Source of the DNA: Thermococcus chitonophagus
GTDB lineage: Archaea; Methanobacteriota_B; Thermococci; Thermococcales; Thermococcaceae
Assembly: GCF_002214605.1 (NCBI RefSeq)
Contig: NZ_CP015193.1
Location: forward strand, 1,778,978-1,842,977
Length of the DNA stretch: 64,000 bases
Direction: 5' to 3'
Below the pieces are notes generated by a model. That model had not been told where the DNA came from. It searched no databases and was given only the letters and a program-made list of their open reading frames with translations. The position numbers were made by a program, and so were the translations under genes. Position 1 is the stretch's first letter, and each line of letters opens with the position of its first letter. Positions 7,086-17,527 of this stretch are shown one piece after another.

Positions 7086-8918
7086 ATGGATAGTGTTACC
7101 GAGCTTGGAGAAGACTTAAGGAAGTTTCTTCGAGCACTTCCAGAAGGAACTAAATTAGTACAAGTAACCGGGAGACCAGGGGAGCAGAAATCCCTTTGGA
7201 GTCTTGCTAAGGAGCATGGAATCAGGATTACGGATAAATTTGATCCTTACGAGGAAGCAAAAGTCGCAGCACTTCTCGCCTCCAAAGGCGTCGGCTATGA
7301 AGTCTTGGCGTTTGAAGATGAAGTTCTAATCACAGTAACAAGGGGGAGAAGTCAAGGAAAGGGGGGATGGAGTCAAGACAGGTACAGGAGAAGAGTTCAC
7401 AGCCTAGTCCAAGCGAAGGTCAGGCAGATTGAGGAGGCCCTTAGAAGGGCCGATATACCCTTTGATTTGGAGATAGAAGAAAGGGATTACGGTGTCTCAA
7501 GGGGAGAGTTTAAGGTTTATGCCAGTAGAGAGGAGCTTGCCGGGTTAGTAAAACCAATGCGAGGCGGAGACGTTGAAATTAGGATAAAACCGGTTGAAAG
7601 GAAAGTCCTTGAGTTCGTCCCCCTAAAGGCGGAAACTGCGATAGAAGAAAGGAAGAGCATAATAGTAGGACTGGATCCTGGGATAACTGTGGGAATTGCC
7701 GCGATTGATTTAGACGGCAAGATACTTGCTATATACAGCGAGAAGAACATGGCACTAAGCGAGATAGTTCGCTTTATAAGCGAGATTGGACATCCTGTAA
7801 TAGTTGCAACAGACGTTAATCCTGCCCCAGGATTAGTTGAAAAGATAGCAAGATCGTTTAAAGCACAACTCTTCGTCCCCAGGGAAAGTCTCAAGGTAGA
7901 GGAAAAGAACGAGTTGCTCAGGAACCTAGGAATATCAGTGGAAGATGACCACCAGAGAGATGCTCTGGCTGCTGCCTACAAAGCATACCTAAGGTACAAG
8001 CCAAAGTTTGAGCATATTGAAGCAAGATTAAGGGAAGTTGGCCTGTGGAAGAAGAGAAACGAGATAAAGGCCCTTGTTTTGACTGGATATAGCCTTGGAG
8101 AAGCCATAATGAAGGTCAAGCTTGCTGAAAGACCAAAGGAGGAACACCACGAAGAGGTCAAGCCAGAAGTAGATGTGGCATCTTATATTGAAAAAATAAA
8201 GGCTCTCGAGAAGGCAATAGCAGAACTCGAAAGGGAAAACGCAGAACTTAGAGCTATAATCGAAGAACAGAGGAAGATAATTGAAAGGCTGGAGAGAAAG
8301 CTCGCGGAATTTGATGAAGGAGTCAGATTTAAAGTACTTAAGGAGAGAGAAATAAGGGCGAGAGATGAGAGAATAGCTATTCTGGAGAAGAAGTTAAAGA
8401 AGGAAAAAGAAAAAGTTGAAATCTTAGCAAGAAAGCTTGCTCAAACCAGGAAGATGCACAGACTCGAGCTCAGCGGGAAGGTATACCCAATGAAGGTTCT
8501 TGAGAACTTAACTTGGAAGGACTTAGAGGAACTCGAGAAAGATATTGGGATAAAGAGGGGAGATATAGTATACGTTATTAATCCAGCTGGAGCGGGAAGG
8601 AAGATAGCAGAACACCTTGCAAAGAAAAAAATAAAAGCTATAGTTTCTCAAAAGGAGTTGCCAGTAGCAGTTTATGAAGTATTCAGAGAAGAGAGAATCC
8701 CGGTCTTGCTTGAGGGGGAGGATATCAAGGTAATAAGACTCGACGACTTTGCCGTTGTCAAAAGGGAGGAGCTTGAAGATATAATTAGAAAGAAAATTAA
8801 GGAGTGGGATGAAGAAGAAAAGAGGGAAGAACTAGAGAGCGTCCTTAGGGTGATAGAGGAGTACAGGATAGAGAGGGTTAAGGAACTCATCAGGAAGGCT
8901 GAGGAGGAAAGGCAATGA
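7086..8918 (+). CDS. DUF460 predicted RNase H-like nuclease (COG2433)
   Basis: At least 610 residues. The core RNase H/RuvC-like domain has acidic positions at [14 protein letters not shown] (about 195-208), VATDVNPAP (about 238-246) and [11 protein letters not shown] (about 283-293). A long coiled coil (about 370-470) and a further alpha/beta domain follow. A nuclease role is inferred from the fold. The ATG at 7086 is the first canonical start. However, the frame is open back to 6933 and encodes a plausible N-terminal strand and domain (IGIDIISENPKRFAVVTWF), with GAGGTGAT at 6923-6930. The true start is therefore probably upstream. The 3' end overlaps topA by four bases. Confidence 0.85.
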   Translation: MDSVTELGEDLRKFLRALPEGTKLVQVTGRPGEQKSLWSLAKEHGIRITDKFDPYEEAKVAALLASKGVGYEVLAFEDEVLITVTRGRSQGKGGWSQDRYRRRVHSLVQAKVRQIEEALRRADIPFDLEIEERDYGVSRGEFKVYASREELAGLVKPMRGGDVEIRIKPVERKVLEFVPLKAETAIEERKSIIVGLDPGITVGIAAIDLDGKILAIYSEKNMALSEIVRFISEIGHPVIVATDVNPAPGLVEKIARSFKAQLFVPRESLKVEEKNELLRNLGISVEDDHQRDALAAAYKAYLRYKPKFEHIEARLREVGLWKKRNEIKALVLTGYSLGEAIMKVKLAERPKEEHHEEVKPEVDVASYIEKIKALEKAIAELERENAELRAIIEEQRKIIERLERKLAEFDEGVRFKVLKEREIRARDERIAILEKKLKKEKEKVEILARKLAQTRKMHRLELSGKVYPMKVLENLTWKDLEELEKDIGIKRGDIVYVINPAGAGRKIAEHLAKKKIKAIVSQKELPVAVYEVFREERIPVLLEGEDIKVIRLDDFAVVKREELEDIIRKKIKEWDEEEKREELESVLRVIEEYRIERVKELIRKAEEERQ

Positions 8919-10960
8919 TACTAGTCATTGCCGAAAAGCCCAATGTAGCGAGGAAAATAGCGGGAGCCTTAGCCGAAGGAAGACCAGCAAAGAAGAGTCT
9001 CTTTGGGGTTCCATATTATGAGCTCTTCAGAGATGGTAAAAAGCTGATCGTTGCTCCCGCCGTGGGGCATCTCTACGGTCTAGCTCCTAGGCAGGATTTC
9101 TTTGGCTATCCTATATTCGACATAGAGTGGGTTCCGGTGTACGTCGCGGAGAAAGGAAAAGAGTACGCAAAGGACTACATTAAGCTTCTTTCCGTTCTTG
9201 CCAAGAGGGTAAAGGAATTCGTGGTTGCATGTGACTATGATACTGAAGGTGAGGTTATAGGGTATACTGCACTAAAGTATGCCTGTGGTGTGGATCCTGG
9301 GGTAGCTAAGAGAATGAAGTTTTCCGCGCTAACCAAGAGGGATCTAGTAAAAGCATGGTATAATCTTGAGCCAACGATAAATTTCGGAATGGCAAACGCG
9401 GGAATCGCGAGGCATGTACTTGACTGGTACTGGGGAGTAAACTTATCCAGAGCACTAACCCATGCCATAAAGAGGGCTAGTGGAAAGTGGATAGTTCTGA
9501 GCACAGGTAGGGTTCAAGGCCCTACCTTGAAGTTCCTCGTTGAAAGAGAAAGAGAGATTCAAAACTTTGTTCCAAAGCCCTACTGGGTTATAAAGCTTAT
9601 TTTTGAGAAGAACGGACAAAAATTCGTCGCTAATTATGAGAAAGACAAAGTCTGGGATGAAAAGGAGGCAAAGAAGATAGTCCTCGAGGCAAAGAAAGGA
9701 CCCGTAAGGGTAGCAGGGGTAGATGTGAAGAGACAGAAGAGAAATCCACCTGTTCCCTTTGACCTTGGAACCCTGCAGAGAGAAGCTTATTCTTCCTTCG
9801 GTTTCAGTCCCAAGAAAACCTTAGATTTGGCTCAGAGTCTATATGAGAAAGGATTCTCCTCTTATCCCAGGACTGAAAGTCAAAAGTTGCCAAAGAACTT
9901 GAACTTTAGGTACATAATTCAAAGCCTGGCAAAGATGCCCCAGTACAGGCCCTACGCTCACATCCTCCTAGGCATGCCAGAACTTAAGCCAGTGGAAGGC
10001 AAAAAGGAAGATCCAGCACATCCGGCAATATATCCGACTGGAGAAGTCCCCAAGCCCGGCGACCTAACGAAGGATGAGGAGAAGCTTTACGACATGATAG
10101 TTAGGAGGTTCCTCGCGTTATTCATGGAGCCGGCCGTGAGGGAGAGTGTAAAGGTTACTATTAAAGCTGGCCCGCATAAGTTCATTCTTTCTGGAGGCAG
10201 GACAGTCAAGGAAGGATGGCTCGCCGTTTACGGAAAGTACGTTAAGTTCGAGGAGGTAACCCTCCCAACGTTCTTGGTTGGGGAGAAGATCAGAGTTCTG
10301 CAGATAAAGAGAGAGAAAAAGAAGACAAAGCCTCCTGCAAGATACTCTCCTGCAGCAGTAATAAAGAAGATGGAGGACTTGGGGTTAGGAACAAAGGCAA
10401 CGAGAGCTCAAATACTCGAAACCCTATATCAGAGGGGCTACATAGAAGGGAAAAAGAGCATAAAGGTAACTCCCCTGGGGATGAAAGTAATTGAAACCCT
10501 CGAGAAGTACGTTCCCGAGATAATTAGCGTCGAGCTAACGAGAGAGTTCGAGAAGAAGATGGAGCTAATAATGCAAGGAAAACTCACAAAGGAAGAGGTC
10601 ATTGAAGAAGCAAAGCAGAAACTAATCAAGATACTTGAGGAGTTCAAAAAGAAGGAACTTGAAATCGGCCTTGAGTTAGCTAAGATAGTCGTTGGGGAGG
10701 ATAATGTGGAAAAGCCCCTCGTCGTTGGAAAGTGCCCAAAGTGTGGGGGAGACCTAATCGTCAAGTACAACAAGAAGACTGGTAAGAGGTTCATCGGTTG
10801 CTCAAACTGGCCTAAATGTGACGTTACTTACCCGATTCTTCAGAGAGGAGAGATAATCCCCACAGGGAGAACGTGCTGCAACGGAGCGCCCGTGGTCATA
10901 GTTAAGGATGGGAAGGAAAAGAGGGTAATCTGTCTCGATATGAACTGCAAGAAGTGGTAA
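8915..10960 (+). CDS. topA: DNA topoisomerase I (type IA)
   Basis: A 681-residue type IA topoisomerase. The Toprim domain starts at the N-terminus ([14 protein letters not shown]) and carries the acidic triad DYDTEGE at 107-113. The catalytic tyrosine is Y317 in SSYPRTES. The C-terminus holds a zinc ribbon (CPKCGG...CSNWPKC, about 608-635) and a second Cys-rich end (CCNG...CLDMNC). It relaxes negatively supercoiled DNA by single-strand passage. ATGA overlap with the DUF460 gene indicates translational coupling, and reverse gyrase lies 1.4 kb downstream. Confidence 0.97.
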   Translation: MILVIAEKPNVARKIAGALAEGRPAKKSLFGVPYYELFRDGKKLIVAPAVGHLYGLAPRQDFFGYPIFDIEWVPVYVAEKGKEYAKDYIKLLSVLAKRVKEFVVACDYDTEGEVIGYTALKYACGVDPGVAKRMKFSALTKRDLVKAWYNLEPTINFGMANAGIARHVLDWYWGVNLSRALTHAIKRASGKWIVLSTGRVQGPTLKFLVEREREIQNFVPKPYWVIKLIFEKNGQKFVANYEKDKVWDEKEAKKIVLEAKKGPVRVAGVDVKRQKRNPPVPFDLGTLQREAYSSFGFSPKKTLDLAQSLYEKGFSSYPRTESQKLPKNLNFRYIIQSLAKMPQYRPYAHILLGMPELKPVEGKKEDPAHPAIYPTGEVPKPGDLTKDEEKLYDMIVRRFLALFMEPAVRESVKVTIKAGPHKFILSGGRTVKEGWLAVYGKYVKFEEVTLPTFLVGEKIRVLQIKREKKKTKPPARYSPAAVIKKMEDLGLGTKATRAQILETLYQRGYIEGKKSIKVTPLGMKVIETLEKYVPEIISVELTREFEKKMELIMQGKLTKEEVIEEAKQKLIKILEEFKKKELEIGLELAKIVVGEDNVEKPLVVGKCPKCGGDLIVKYNKKTGKRFIGCSNWPKCDVTYPILQRGEIIPTGRTCCNGAPVVIVKDGKEKRVICLDMNCKKW

Positions 10961-10992
10961 GGTATTTAAAATAATTCGCATTTATTAAACTC

Positions 10993-11787
10993 ATGTCACT
11001 TGAGGAACTATACAAGTATCTAAGATGGAGGATGGATCCTAAAGATGAGGGAGCAAGAAAGCGATTCCAGAGGATAGTTGAGGTAGCAAAAAAGCTTGCT
11101 CTCCCAGAAAATGAGAGAATTTTAGATATATGTGCTGGAACGGGAATAGCGGGCGTTGCCTTTGCTTTAGCTACCAACGCATCAAAGCTTACAGTTCTTG
11201 ACGCAAGAGGGGATGATTTGGAGAAGGTCAACGAGTGGATTAAAATTTCGGGGAGAGATGTCCCAGTAGATAAAGTCGTTGGAGACGCTAGGAGTGTTCA
11301 CGAGCTCGTTGGAGAACATGATATTGCGGTGCTTTGGGGATTAACGATGCCCCACTTCGACGCATTCGATGCTGTAAAGCTGTTCGCCTCAGTTGCCCTA
11401 ACCCTTTCAAAGGAGGGGTACTTCATAATCGAAGAGACCGACAGAGTTTATGGAATAATGTACATGGTGGGTTACAAGGACTTCCTCGTTGAGAGCGAGG
11501 GTGAAGGCTATCAGCTGGCCTCAGTGCATTCAGGCTACGATAAAGGGAGAGGGGCGTTTAAGAGGACTTATTATAAGCTCCCAGGATTCGAGAAGGTCAC
11601 TGAAGAGTACCACAGGCTCTGGGATCTAGCCTCTCAACTTGCAATTGGGTCGATATTCTTCAGAGAGTACAAGCTTTTTGAGAGGTTCCAGCACGGAGTG
11701 CAGGGGGTTTCCGATGTTATAGTGTTCAGAAAACCAAGGAAAAATGTTGCAGAGGAAATGGTTCACTCTCCATCTTCTACCTTTTGA
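10993..11787 (+). CDS. Class I SAM-dependent methyltransferase
   Basis: A 264-residue protein. It has a Rossmann methyltransferase motif I, ILDICAGTGIAGVAFA (about 43-58), a motif II-like acidic strand ending VLDARG (about 67-73), and VVGDARS (about 97-103) as an adenine-contact motif. The substrate is unknown. A TATA-like ATTTAAAATA (about 10963-10972) lies about 26 bases before the ATG with no ribosome binding site, which fits leaderless transcription. The 3' end overlaps the convergent HEPN gene by 25 bases. Confidence 0.85.
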   Translation: MSLEELYKYLRWRMDPKDEGARKRFQRIVEVAKKLALPENERILDICAGTGIAGVAFALATNASKLTVLDARGDDLEKVNEWIKISGRDVPVDKVVGDARSVHELVGEHDIAVLWGLTMPHFDAFDAVKLFASVALTLSKEGYFIIEETDRVYGIMYMVGYKDFLVESEGEGYQLASVHSGYDKGRGAFKRTYYKLPGFEKVTEEYHRLWDLASQLAIGSIFFREYKLFERFQHGVQGVSDVIVFRKPRKNVAEEMVHSPSSTF

Positions 11788-12182
11788 ATTGCTATTCTTT
11801 TTGCAAACTCTACCAGTTCTTTTGCATAGTTTATCAGCTTCCTAGCTATATCCTCAGAGTAGTACTCGTAAGGGGAACCCTCAGAGTACGCTAGTGGATA
11901 CCTTGATGTTATGTAGTTCCTATCAAGCTCCATTGCCATATTATACATTTCATCTGGTACTTTAACTCCATGCTCTTCTAAAGCCTTTAGAAGTTTTGTT
12001 ATGGAATGCCCAGGAAGTGTGATTCCTAAAGCCCTTGTTATTGCTTTCATTGCTAATTCTGCCGCCTGCTGAGCCTTAAAGCTCGCCCACTCATAGTCCT
12101 TGTACTCCAAATCCCTCTCCGCAGACCTTAATGTTCTCTCAGCCTGCTTTATCCACCTCTCATACTCGCTACCTTCAAACAT
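11763..12182 (-). CDS. HEPN domain protein (orphan)
   Basis: A 139-residue, almost wholly helical protein of the HEPN family. Recognisable parts are the N-terminal helix (WIKQAERTLRSAERDL), the AQQAAELAMKAITRAL helix and the Ser-Arg-Tyr-Pro loop (about 92-95). HEPN proteins are commonly ribonucleases paired with an MNT nucleotidyltransferase antitoxin. No MNT gene is adjacent, so the toxin-antitoxin reading is uncertain. The canonical R-x4-6-H motif is not clear, so it may be a non-catalytic member. Inverted repeats overlap its promoter. Confidence 0.85.
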   Translation of the reverse strand: MFEGSEYERWIKQAERTLRSAERDLEYKDYEWASFKAQQAAELAMKAITRALGITLPGHSITKLLKALEEHGVKVPDEMYNMAMELDRNYITSRYPLAYSEGSPYEYYSEDIARKLINYAKELVEFAKRIAIQKVEDGE

Positions 12183-12196
12183 CGTTCATCCCTTGG

Positions 12197-12239
12197 ATAG
12201 TTATCTAAAGAGAGATATAACTATTTCTGAATTAGATAA
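12197..12239. promoter_or_regulatory. Inverted repeats in the divergent HEPN / reverse gyrase promoter region
   Basis: ATAGTTAT (12197-12204) and ATAACTAT (12217-12224) form perfect 8-bp inverted arms over the minus-strand TATA-like element of the HEPN gene. A second pair, TTATCTAA (12201-12208) and TTAGATAA (12232-12239), is interleaved. The layout suits a dimeric repressor. The plus-strand TATA (CCTTTTTAAGAAA) for reverse gyrase lies further right, about 12270-12285. Confidence 0.45.
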
Positions 12240-12317
12240 GATTAATTTTTTGATTTGAGCCCTTAGAAAACCTTTTTAAGAAAAAACAGCTCGAAGTAAA
12301 AGTAAGAGGGAGAAGTT

Positions 12318-15300
12318 ATGAAGGCAATCTATAGGGAGATGTGCCCAAACTGTAACGGTGCCATAACCGACAATAGACTTGCAAACAAGAACCCATGTGA
12401 TGCATGCCTTGATGAACCCGAAGTTCATGAGGACTACTTTGAGCTCATAACTGCCATTAGGAATGCACTAAAGCTGAGAGGAACGCTAAAAGAGTGGGAG
12501 AAAATATACAGGTTAAATAAAGAGGTAAAGGACGTTGAAGAGTTCTTTAAGAAAGCTACAGGTTTCACGTTTTGGAGCGCCCAGAGAACATGGGTCAAAA
12601 GGATAATTAAAGGGAAAAGTTTTTCCATAATAGCTCCCACGGGAATGGGTAAGAGTACATTTGGTGCATTTATCTCAATATACTTCGCAATTAAGGGGAA
12701 GAAAAGCTACATTGTGGTCCCTACAACACCCCTAGTGATCCAAACGGTCAAGAAGATTAAGGGGATGATTGAAAAAGCTGGTGTTTCTGTAAACCTTGTC
12801 TATTATCACGGCAATTTAAAGAAGAAGGAGAAAGAAGAGGCATTAGAAAAGATAAAATCAGGAGATTTTGATATCCTTGTAACATCAAGCCAATTCTTAG
12901 CTACTAGGTTCGATGAGCTTTTAAAGGACAAGCACTTTGACTTGATATTCGTCGATGATGTTGATGCGTTTCTTAAGGCCAGCAAGAACATAGATAGGTC
13001 ACTCTTAATGCTCGGCTTTAATAATGAAATTATAGGAAAGGCCTGGGAAATAATAAAGTTAAAGAAGCAACTGGCAAAACTCCTCTCAAAAGAGAATTCT
13101 AGCGAGGAAGTAGAAAAGCTAAACAAGGAAATAGAGAGACTTGAAAGGGGAATAGAGAGATATAAGAGGGAGCATGAAATAGGAATTCTAATAGTTGCAT
13201 CCGCTACAGGAAGTGCAAAGGGTGATAGAATTAAGCTCTACCGTGAGCTTTTGGGCTTTGAGGTTGGAAGTGGAAGGAGCGTTCTCAGGAACATAGTCGA
13301 TACTTATATACTTCCAGAGAAAGGCATGGAAGAGCACGTTGTGGAGCTACTAGAAAAGCTTGGTAAAGGGGGCCTAATTTTCGTTCCAATAGATAAGGGG
13401 ATAGAGTACGCTGAACAGTTAACGAACTATCTGAAGGAGAGAGGCTTTAAAGTTGAGCTTGTATCTGCTAAGAACAAGAAGGGCTTAGAGCTCTTTGAGC
13501 AGGAGAAAGTGGACTACCTAGTGGGGGTTGCAACTTATTATGGAACCATAGTTAGGGGATTAGATCTGCCCCACCTCATAAGATTCGCAATTTTCACGGG
13601 AGTTCCCAAATTTAGGTTTTCCCTTGACCTTGAACAACCGACTATCTATAGAGTTCTAGGCTTAATGAGTGAAATCCTAGAGTTCTTGCCCGAGGAGAAA
13701 AGGAGTGAAGGAGAAAAATTATATGCAAGGCTTAGAAGGCTCATTAGGAACATTCCCCAATTCGAGCTTATGAAGATAGAGGAAGCCCTAGCGGAAGGCC
13801 TAGAGCTTGAAGGATTTCACAGTCACGTTCTTGAGGTATTTAGGCAGGCCGTTGAATTCCTGAGGTCTGCTCTCAAGGATAAGGAAGTTCTGAATAAAAT
13901 TGCCGAGAATCCCTTCCTGAGCCTAAAGAAAGAAGGAGAAAAATGGTACATTGAAATTCCAGATGTGAGAACCTATATTCAGGCAAGTGGAAGAACGTCA
14001 AGACTTTTTGCAGGTGGAATTACGAAGGGACTTAGCGTTATCATCGTCGATGATCAGAAGGTATTCAACGGTTTAGTGAGGCAGATGCGCTGGCGCTTTG
14101 TGGAGTTCGAGATAAAGAGGTTTGACGAGATCAACCTTGAGGAGATACTCAAGGAGATCGATAGGGATAGAGAAAAGGTAAGATTAGTTATTGAGGGCAA
14201 GATAAGCGAGCAGGTAAAGGATCTCGTAAAATCTGCCTTAATGATTGTTGAAAGCCCAAACAAAGCAAGGACAATAGCGAACTTCTTTGGTCAGCCAAGC
14301 AAGAGGAGAATTGGAGACCTCGTAGCTTACGAAGTCAGCATTGGAGATAAGATGCTCACGATATTAGCTAGTGGAGGCCATATGTTCGACCTCGTTACCA
14401 CGGAAGGCTATCATGGAGTTCTAATGCTTGAGAGGGAGGGGAAGAGGTACTTTGTTCCCGTCTACGATACAATTAAGAGGTGCAGGGACTGTGGTCATCA
14501 GTTTGTGGACTGGGAGCAGAAAGGAGTTTGCCCCAAGTGTGGAAGCAGGAACGTTCATGATGCCCTTGAAAACGTCAAGGCAATGAGAGATCTTGCCCAG
14601 GAAGTTGATGAGATACTAATCGGTACAGACCCAGATACCGAGGGAGAAAAGATAGCGTGGGACATAAGGAACGTTCTCTCGCCGTACGCTCCAAACATAA
14701 AGAGGATAGAGTTCCACGAGGTAACGAGGCCGGCAATTCTCAAGGCGATAAAGGAGGCAAGGGACATAAACGAAGATAGGGTAAATGCCCAGCTCGTCAG
14801 GAGGATAGAGGATAGATGGATAGGATTCGAGCTGAGCCAAAAACTGTGGCAGGTCTTCGAGAATAGGAACCTCTCCGCGGGGAGGGTTCAAACTCCAGTC
14901 CTGGGGTGGATAGTGCAGAGGTACAAGGAGTTCACTGAGAGTGAAACGGACTTCCTGGGGATAACCCTTGAAAACGGCATAAACGTGACCCTCGAGGGCG
15001 TTAAGGGGGAGGTTGAAGAGGTCACGGTCAAGGAGGTAACGATAGAGGAGAGGGAAATCAATCCACTCCCACCGTACACTACCGATGCAATGCTTCAGGA
15101 TGCTTCAAGGTTCCTGGGCTTTTCTGCCACGAAGACCATGCAACTGGCCCAGGATCTTTTCGAGTTGGGTTTAACAAGTTATCACAGAACTGACTCAACT
15201 CACGTGAGCAATACTGGAATAGAGATCGCCAAGGAGTACATAACCCAGGAGATTGGAGAGGAATACTTCGCCCCCAGGAAGTGGGGAGAGGAGGGGGCCC

Positions 15301-15965
15301 ATGAAGCGATAAGACCAACGAGGCCAATTGACACTGGGAGGCTTATTCAGCTAATCAGAGATGGGATAATAACTTTACCAAGGAACCTAACTAGGGATCA
15401 CTTCAGGCTCTATGACATGATATTCAGAAGGTTCATAGCTAGTCAGATGAAACCAGCTAAAGTTCTCTACGAAAAGGCAGTTCTTGAGACACCGTTTGGA
15501 GAAGTTGAAGTTGAGGGCTACATCGAGGTACTATACGATGGGTGGTCCAAGATAAAGCCACTACCCCTAAAGCAGATACCCAAGCTCGAGAAGGGTCAGA
15601 AACTTAAAGTTAAGGAAGTAAAGCACTGGAGAGCCCCAAAAGTCTCCCTGTACACCCAAGGTGACGTTATTGCATTAATGAAGGAGAGGGGAATAGGTAG
15701 GCCCTCCACCTATGCAAAAATAGTCCAGACGCTGTTACAGAGAGGGTACGTAATAGAGACAAAAGGTAAAAAGAAGTTAGTTCCCACAGATAAGGGAATA
15801 AAGGTCTATCATTATTTAGTAAGCAAATATAGAGACTTAGTAAGCGAGGAAAGGACAAGGCAGTTGGAGAAGATTATGGACGAAATTGAAGAAGCAAAGG
15901 TCAATTATCAGGACGTTCTCAACGAGCTTTATGAAGAAATAAAGAGGTACGTTGCCTCCTCTTGA
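12318..15965 (+). CDS. rgy: Reverse gyrase
   Basis: A 1215-residue fusion of an SF2-like helicase and a type IA topoisomerase that adds positive supercoils, a hallmark of hyperthermophiles. The N-terminal zinc finger is CPNC...CDAC (residues 9-31). Walker [10 protein letters not shown] lies near 105-113, and the Walker B equivalent is FVDDVD. The Toprim region has a second zinc finger (CRDCG...CPKCG) and DPDTEGE; the catalytic tyrosine is Y955 in TSYHRTDS. No intein is present, although an intein is known in some Pyrococcus reverse gyrases. The ribosome binding site is GAGGGAGAA. Confidence 0.98.
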   Translation: MKAIYREMCPNCNGAITDNRLANKNPCDACLDEPEVHEDYFELITAIRNALKLRGTLKEWEKIYRLNKEVKDVEEFFKKATGFTFWSAQRTWVKRIIKGKSFSIIAPTGMGKSTFGAFISIYFAIKGKKSYIVVPTTPLVIQTVKKIKGMIEKAGVSVNLVYYHGNLKKKEKEEALEKIKSGDFDILVTSSQFLATRFDELLKDKHFDLIFVDDVDAFLKASKNIDRSLLMLGFNNEIIGKAWEIIKLKKQLAKLLSKENSSEEVEKLNKEIERLERGIERYKREHEIGILIVASATGSAKGDRIKLYRELLGFEVGSGRSVLRNIVDTYILPEKGMEEHVVELLEKLGKGGLIFVPIDKGIEYAEQLTNYLKERGFKVELVSAKNKKGLELFEQEKVDYLVGVATYYGTIVRGLDLPHLIRFAIFTGVPKFRFSLDLEQPTIYRVLGLMSEILEFLPEEKRSEGEKLYARLRRLIRNIPQFELMKIEEALAEGLELEGFHSHVLEVFRQAVEFLRSALKDKEVLNKIAENPFLSLKKEGEKWYIEIPDVRTYIQASGRTSRLFAGGITKGLSVIIVDDQKVFNGLVRQMRWRFVEFEIKRFDEINLEEILKEIDRDREKVRLVIEGKISEQVKDLVKSALMIVESPNKARTIANFFGQPSKRRIGDLVAYEVSIGDKMLTILASGGHMFDLVTTEGYHGVLMLEREGKRYFVPVYDTIKRCRDCGHQFVDWEQKGVCPKCGSRNVHDALENVKAMRDLAQEVDEILIGTDPDTEGEKIAWDIRNVLSPYAPNIKRIEFHEVTRPAILKAIKEARDINEDRVNAQLVRRIEDRWIGFELSQKLWQVFENRNLSAGRVQTPVLGWIVQRYKEFTESETDFLGITLENGINVTLEGVKGEVEEVTVKEVTIEEREINPLPPYTTDAMLQDASRFLGFSATKTMQLAQDLFELGLTSYHRTDSTHVSNTGIEIAKEYITQEIGEEYFAPRKWGEEGAHEAIRPTRPIDTGRLIQLIRDGIITLPRNLTRDHFRLYDMIFRRFIASQMKPAKVLYEKAVLETPFGEVEVEGYIEVLYDGWSKIKPLPLKQIPKLEKGQKLKVKEVKHWRAPKVSLYTQGDVIALMKERGIGRPSTYAKIVQTLLQRGYVIETKGKKKLVPTDKGIKVYHYLVSKYRDLVSEERTRQLEKIMDEIEEAKVNYQDVLNELYEEIKRYVASS

Positions 15966-16065
15966 TACTCTTTTTCTTTGTTGAGTTAGTGTTCCGTATT
16001 TGGAACAATTAATCTGGATTTGATTATTATGGTATCATCAAAAATCTTATTAGGTAGAAATCATA

Positions 16066-16105
16066 TGCATGAACATGCAATCCTCCTATAAGTATCATAA
16101 GTATT
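16066..16105. promoter_or_regulatory. Palindrome and tandem repeat upstream of trmBL2
   Basis: TGCATG-AA-CATGCA (16066-16079) is a perfect 6-bp inverted repeat. It is followed by a tandem direct repeat, ATAAGTATC / ATAAGTATT (16088-16105). Both lie between the reverse gyrase stop codon and the trmBL2 TATA box. They do not match the TrmB-type TATCAC-N5-GTGATA sugar operator. Confidence 0.35.
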
Positions 16106-16153
16106 TACCTCTTCGATGGTGTAAAGTTAAAGCTTTATCATAATATGGGAAAA

Positions 16154-16166
16154 CTTTTATATAACA
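16154..16166 (+). promoter_or_regulatory. trmBL2 promoter
   Basis: ACTTTTATATAAC is a strong archaeal TATA box. The predicted start near 16187 leaves a leader of about 23 bases with GGTGGT before the ATG at 16210. Confidence 0.6.
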
Positions 16167-16209
16167 GTTAAGTCCCAAAAATATTGACAAGTTTGTGGTG
16201 GTGGTAAGA

Positions 16210-17004
16210 ATGAGCAAGGATAGGATGGTAGAGCTATTACAAGAACATTTTGAGCTAAACTTATACGAAGCTAGAGCTTACGTTGCCTTAGTAGCGTTTG
16301 GAGTTCTTACACCTGCAGAGTTGGCAAGTGTTTCTGAAGTTCCTGCACCAAGGACTTACGATGTCCTGAGAAGCCTCGAGAAAAAGGGCTTTGCCATGAA
16401 TCAACCAGGTAAGACAAACAAGTACAGACCAGTACACCCAGCTAACATACTCGAGAAGTTCATTCAGGACTGGCAGGAGAGAGTGAAAGAAGAACTCGAA
16501 GCTAAGAAGAAGGCTAAGGAGGAGCTACTTGAGCTCATGGCTCCCCTCATAGAGACAGAAGTTCCAAAGTACGGTGTTGAGAGAGTATGGGTCGTTAGAG
16601 GAATCAAAAACTCAACATTAAAGACCAAAGAGATGCTCGAAGAAGTTCAGAACGAACTCTTCCTTGCAGATGATGGCTTCATTGCGATTAACCTTGAGGA
16701 CGATATAATCAAGGCCGTTGACAGAGGAGTTAAGGCCAAGATAATCTTGACCAAGAACCTCCTACCCAGGATCAAAGGTTCAAAGCTAGTTCAGTATGCA
16801 AACGATGGAAAGATCGAGCTTAAGGTTCTCGAGAAGTTTGACCTGCCAATGCTTATCTGTGACGAGGAAGTGTTCTTTGCTCTCGAAGACCTCGCAGCAA
16901 GGTACTTCAACTACGAGACCCAAGTTTGGATAAAGGATCACAGGGTCGTTGACCTCTTCAGGAAGAAGTTTGAGGAGTACTGGGAGAAGGCAGAGAGCGC
17001 CTAA
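16210..17004 (+). CDS. trmBL2: TrmBL2-type chromatin protein / global regulator
   Basis: 264 residues. An N-terminal winged helix (about 5-70, with LTPAELASVSEVPAPRTYDVLRSL) is followed by a basic coiled segment and a C-terminal domain lacking an evident sugar-binding TrmB domain. TrmBL2 of Thermococcales is an abundant DNA-coating protein that forms thick filaments and represses many genes. The ATG at 16210 is preferred to the GTG at 16195 because GGTGGT precedes it and it gives the family's usual length. It overlaps the convergent small HTH gene by four bases. Pairing with reverse gyrase suggests a DNA-topology and chromatin neighbourhood. Confidence 0.92.
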   Translation: MSKDRMVELLQEHFELNLYEARAYVALVAFGVLTPAELASVSEVPAPRTYDVLRSLEKKGFAMNQPGKTNKYRPVHPANILEKFIQDWQERVKEELEAKKKAKEELLELMAPLIETEVPKYGVERVWVVRGIKNSTLKTKEMLEEVQNELFLADDGFIAINLEDDIIKAVDRGVKAKIILTKNLLPRIKGSKLVQYANDGKIELKVLEKFDLPMLICDEEVFFALEDLAARYFNYETQVWIKDHRVVDLFRKKFEEYWEKAESA

Positions 17005-17213
17005 AGGTACTTAAACTCTTCCTCTTCTGGCTTTTTCTCCCTTATCTTCCAGAATATCTTACCGTCCTTTTGAAAGCTCTCAACTTTTCCCTGCTCCGCG
17101 AGCCTAAGGAGAAACCTTCTTGTTTCAAGCCTCGAAAGCCCCGTCTCTCTTGATATTTCCTCTTCACTCTTCTCCCCAGCCTCAAGGGCTTTTAGGATTT
17201 TCAGATGCTTCAT
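17001..17213 (-). CDS. Small winged-helix protein
   Basis: A 70-residue protein that is essentially one winged helix. The helices carry EEEISRETGLSRLETRRFLLRL and a beta wing follows (KVESFQKDGKIFWKI). It has a charged tail (KKPEEEEFKYL). It is likely a DNA- or RNA-binding helper. The ribosome binding site is GGGAGGAAA. Its start overlaps the UPF0148 stop by four bases, so it is the last gene of the minus-strand operon. Confidence 0.75.
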   Translation of the reverse strand: MKHLKILKALEAGEKSEEEISRETGLSRLETRRFLLRLAEQGKVESFQKDGKIFWKIREKKPEEEEFKYL

Positions 17214-17527
17214 TTTCCTCCCTCCAGCTTTTTATACCTCTCGATTATTGTAAGTAGCTTTTCCATGACCTCAAGATGAACCCTAAGCTTTTCAACTTCC
17301 GTAGGCATTGAATTCGCTAGCTCTTTAAACTTTTCCATTAAAACTTCCTCTACGCCTTTAAGCTCCCGCTCCCTCTTCTTTTCCCTGTACTCACAAACGG
17401 GACAAAAGACCCTCCCGTCTTTTTCAAAGAGAGGGGAGCCACATTTAGGACAGTGCTTGTCAAGCATTTTTGCACCTGAGAGAAGGAGAGGGGCTATTAC
17501 CTTTCTGATTTCTTCGTCGGTTATCAT
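17210..17527 (-). CDS. UPF0148 / Sjogren syndrome autoantigen-1-like zinc protein
   Basis: A 105-residue protein with the archaeal UPF0148 arrangement. An N-terminal helix (ITDEEIRKVIAPLLLSGAKML) leads to a compact zinc ribbon (CPKCGSPLFEKDGRVFCPVC, about 26-45) and a C-terminal coiled coil. The family is of unknown function. Start ATG is supported by GAGGTGGTCTC, and it overlaps the arginase-fold gene by four bases. Confidence 0.85.
   Translation of the reverse strand: MITDEEIRKVIAPLLLSGAKMLDKHCPKCGSPLFEKDGRVFCPVCEYREKKRERELKGVEEVLMEKFKELANSMPTEVEKLRVHLEVMEKLLTIIERYKKLEGGK

Noticed and set aside
12318-15965. Intein in reverse gyrase
   Set aside because: Some Pyrococcus reverse gyrases carry an intein, but this one is 1215 residues with uninterrupted helicase and topoisomerase motifs.
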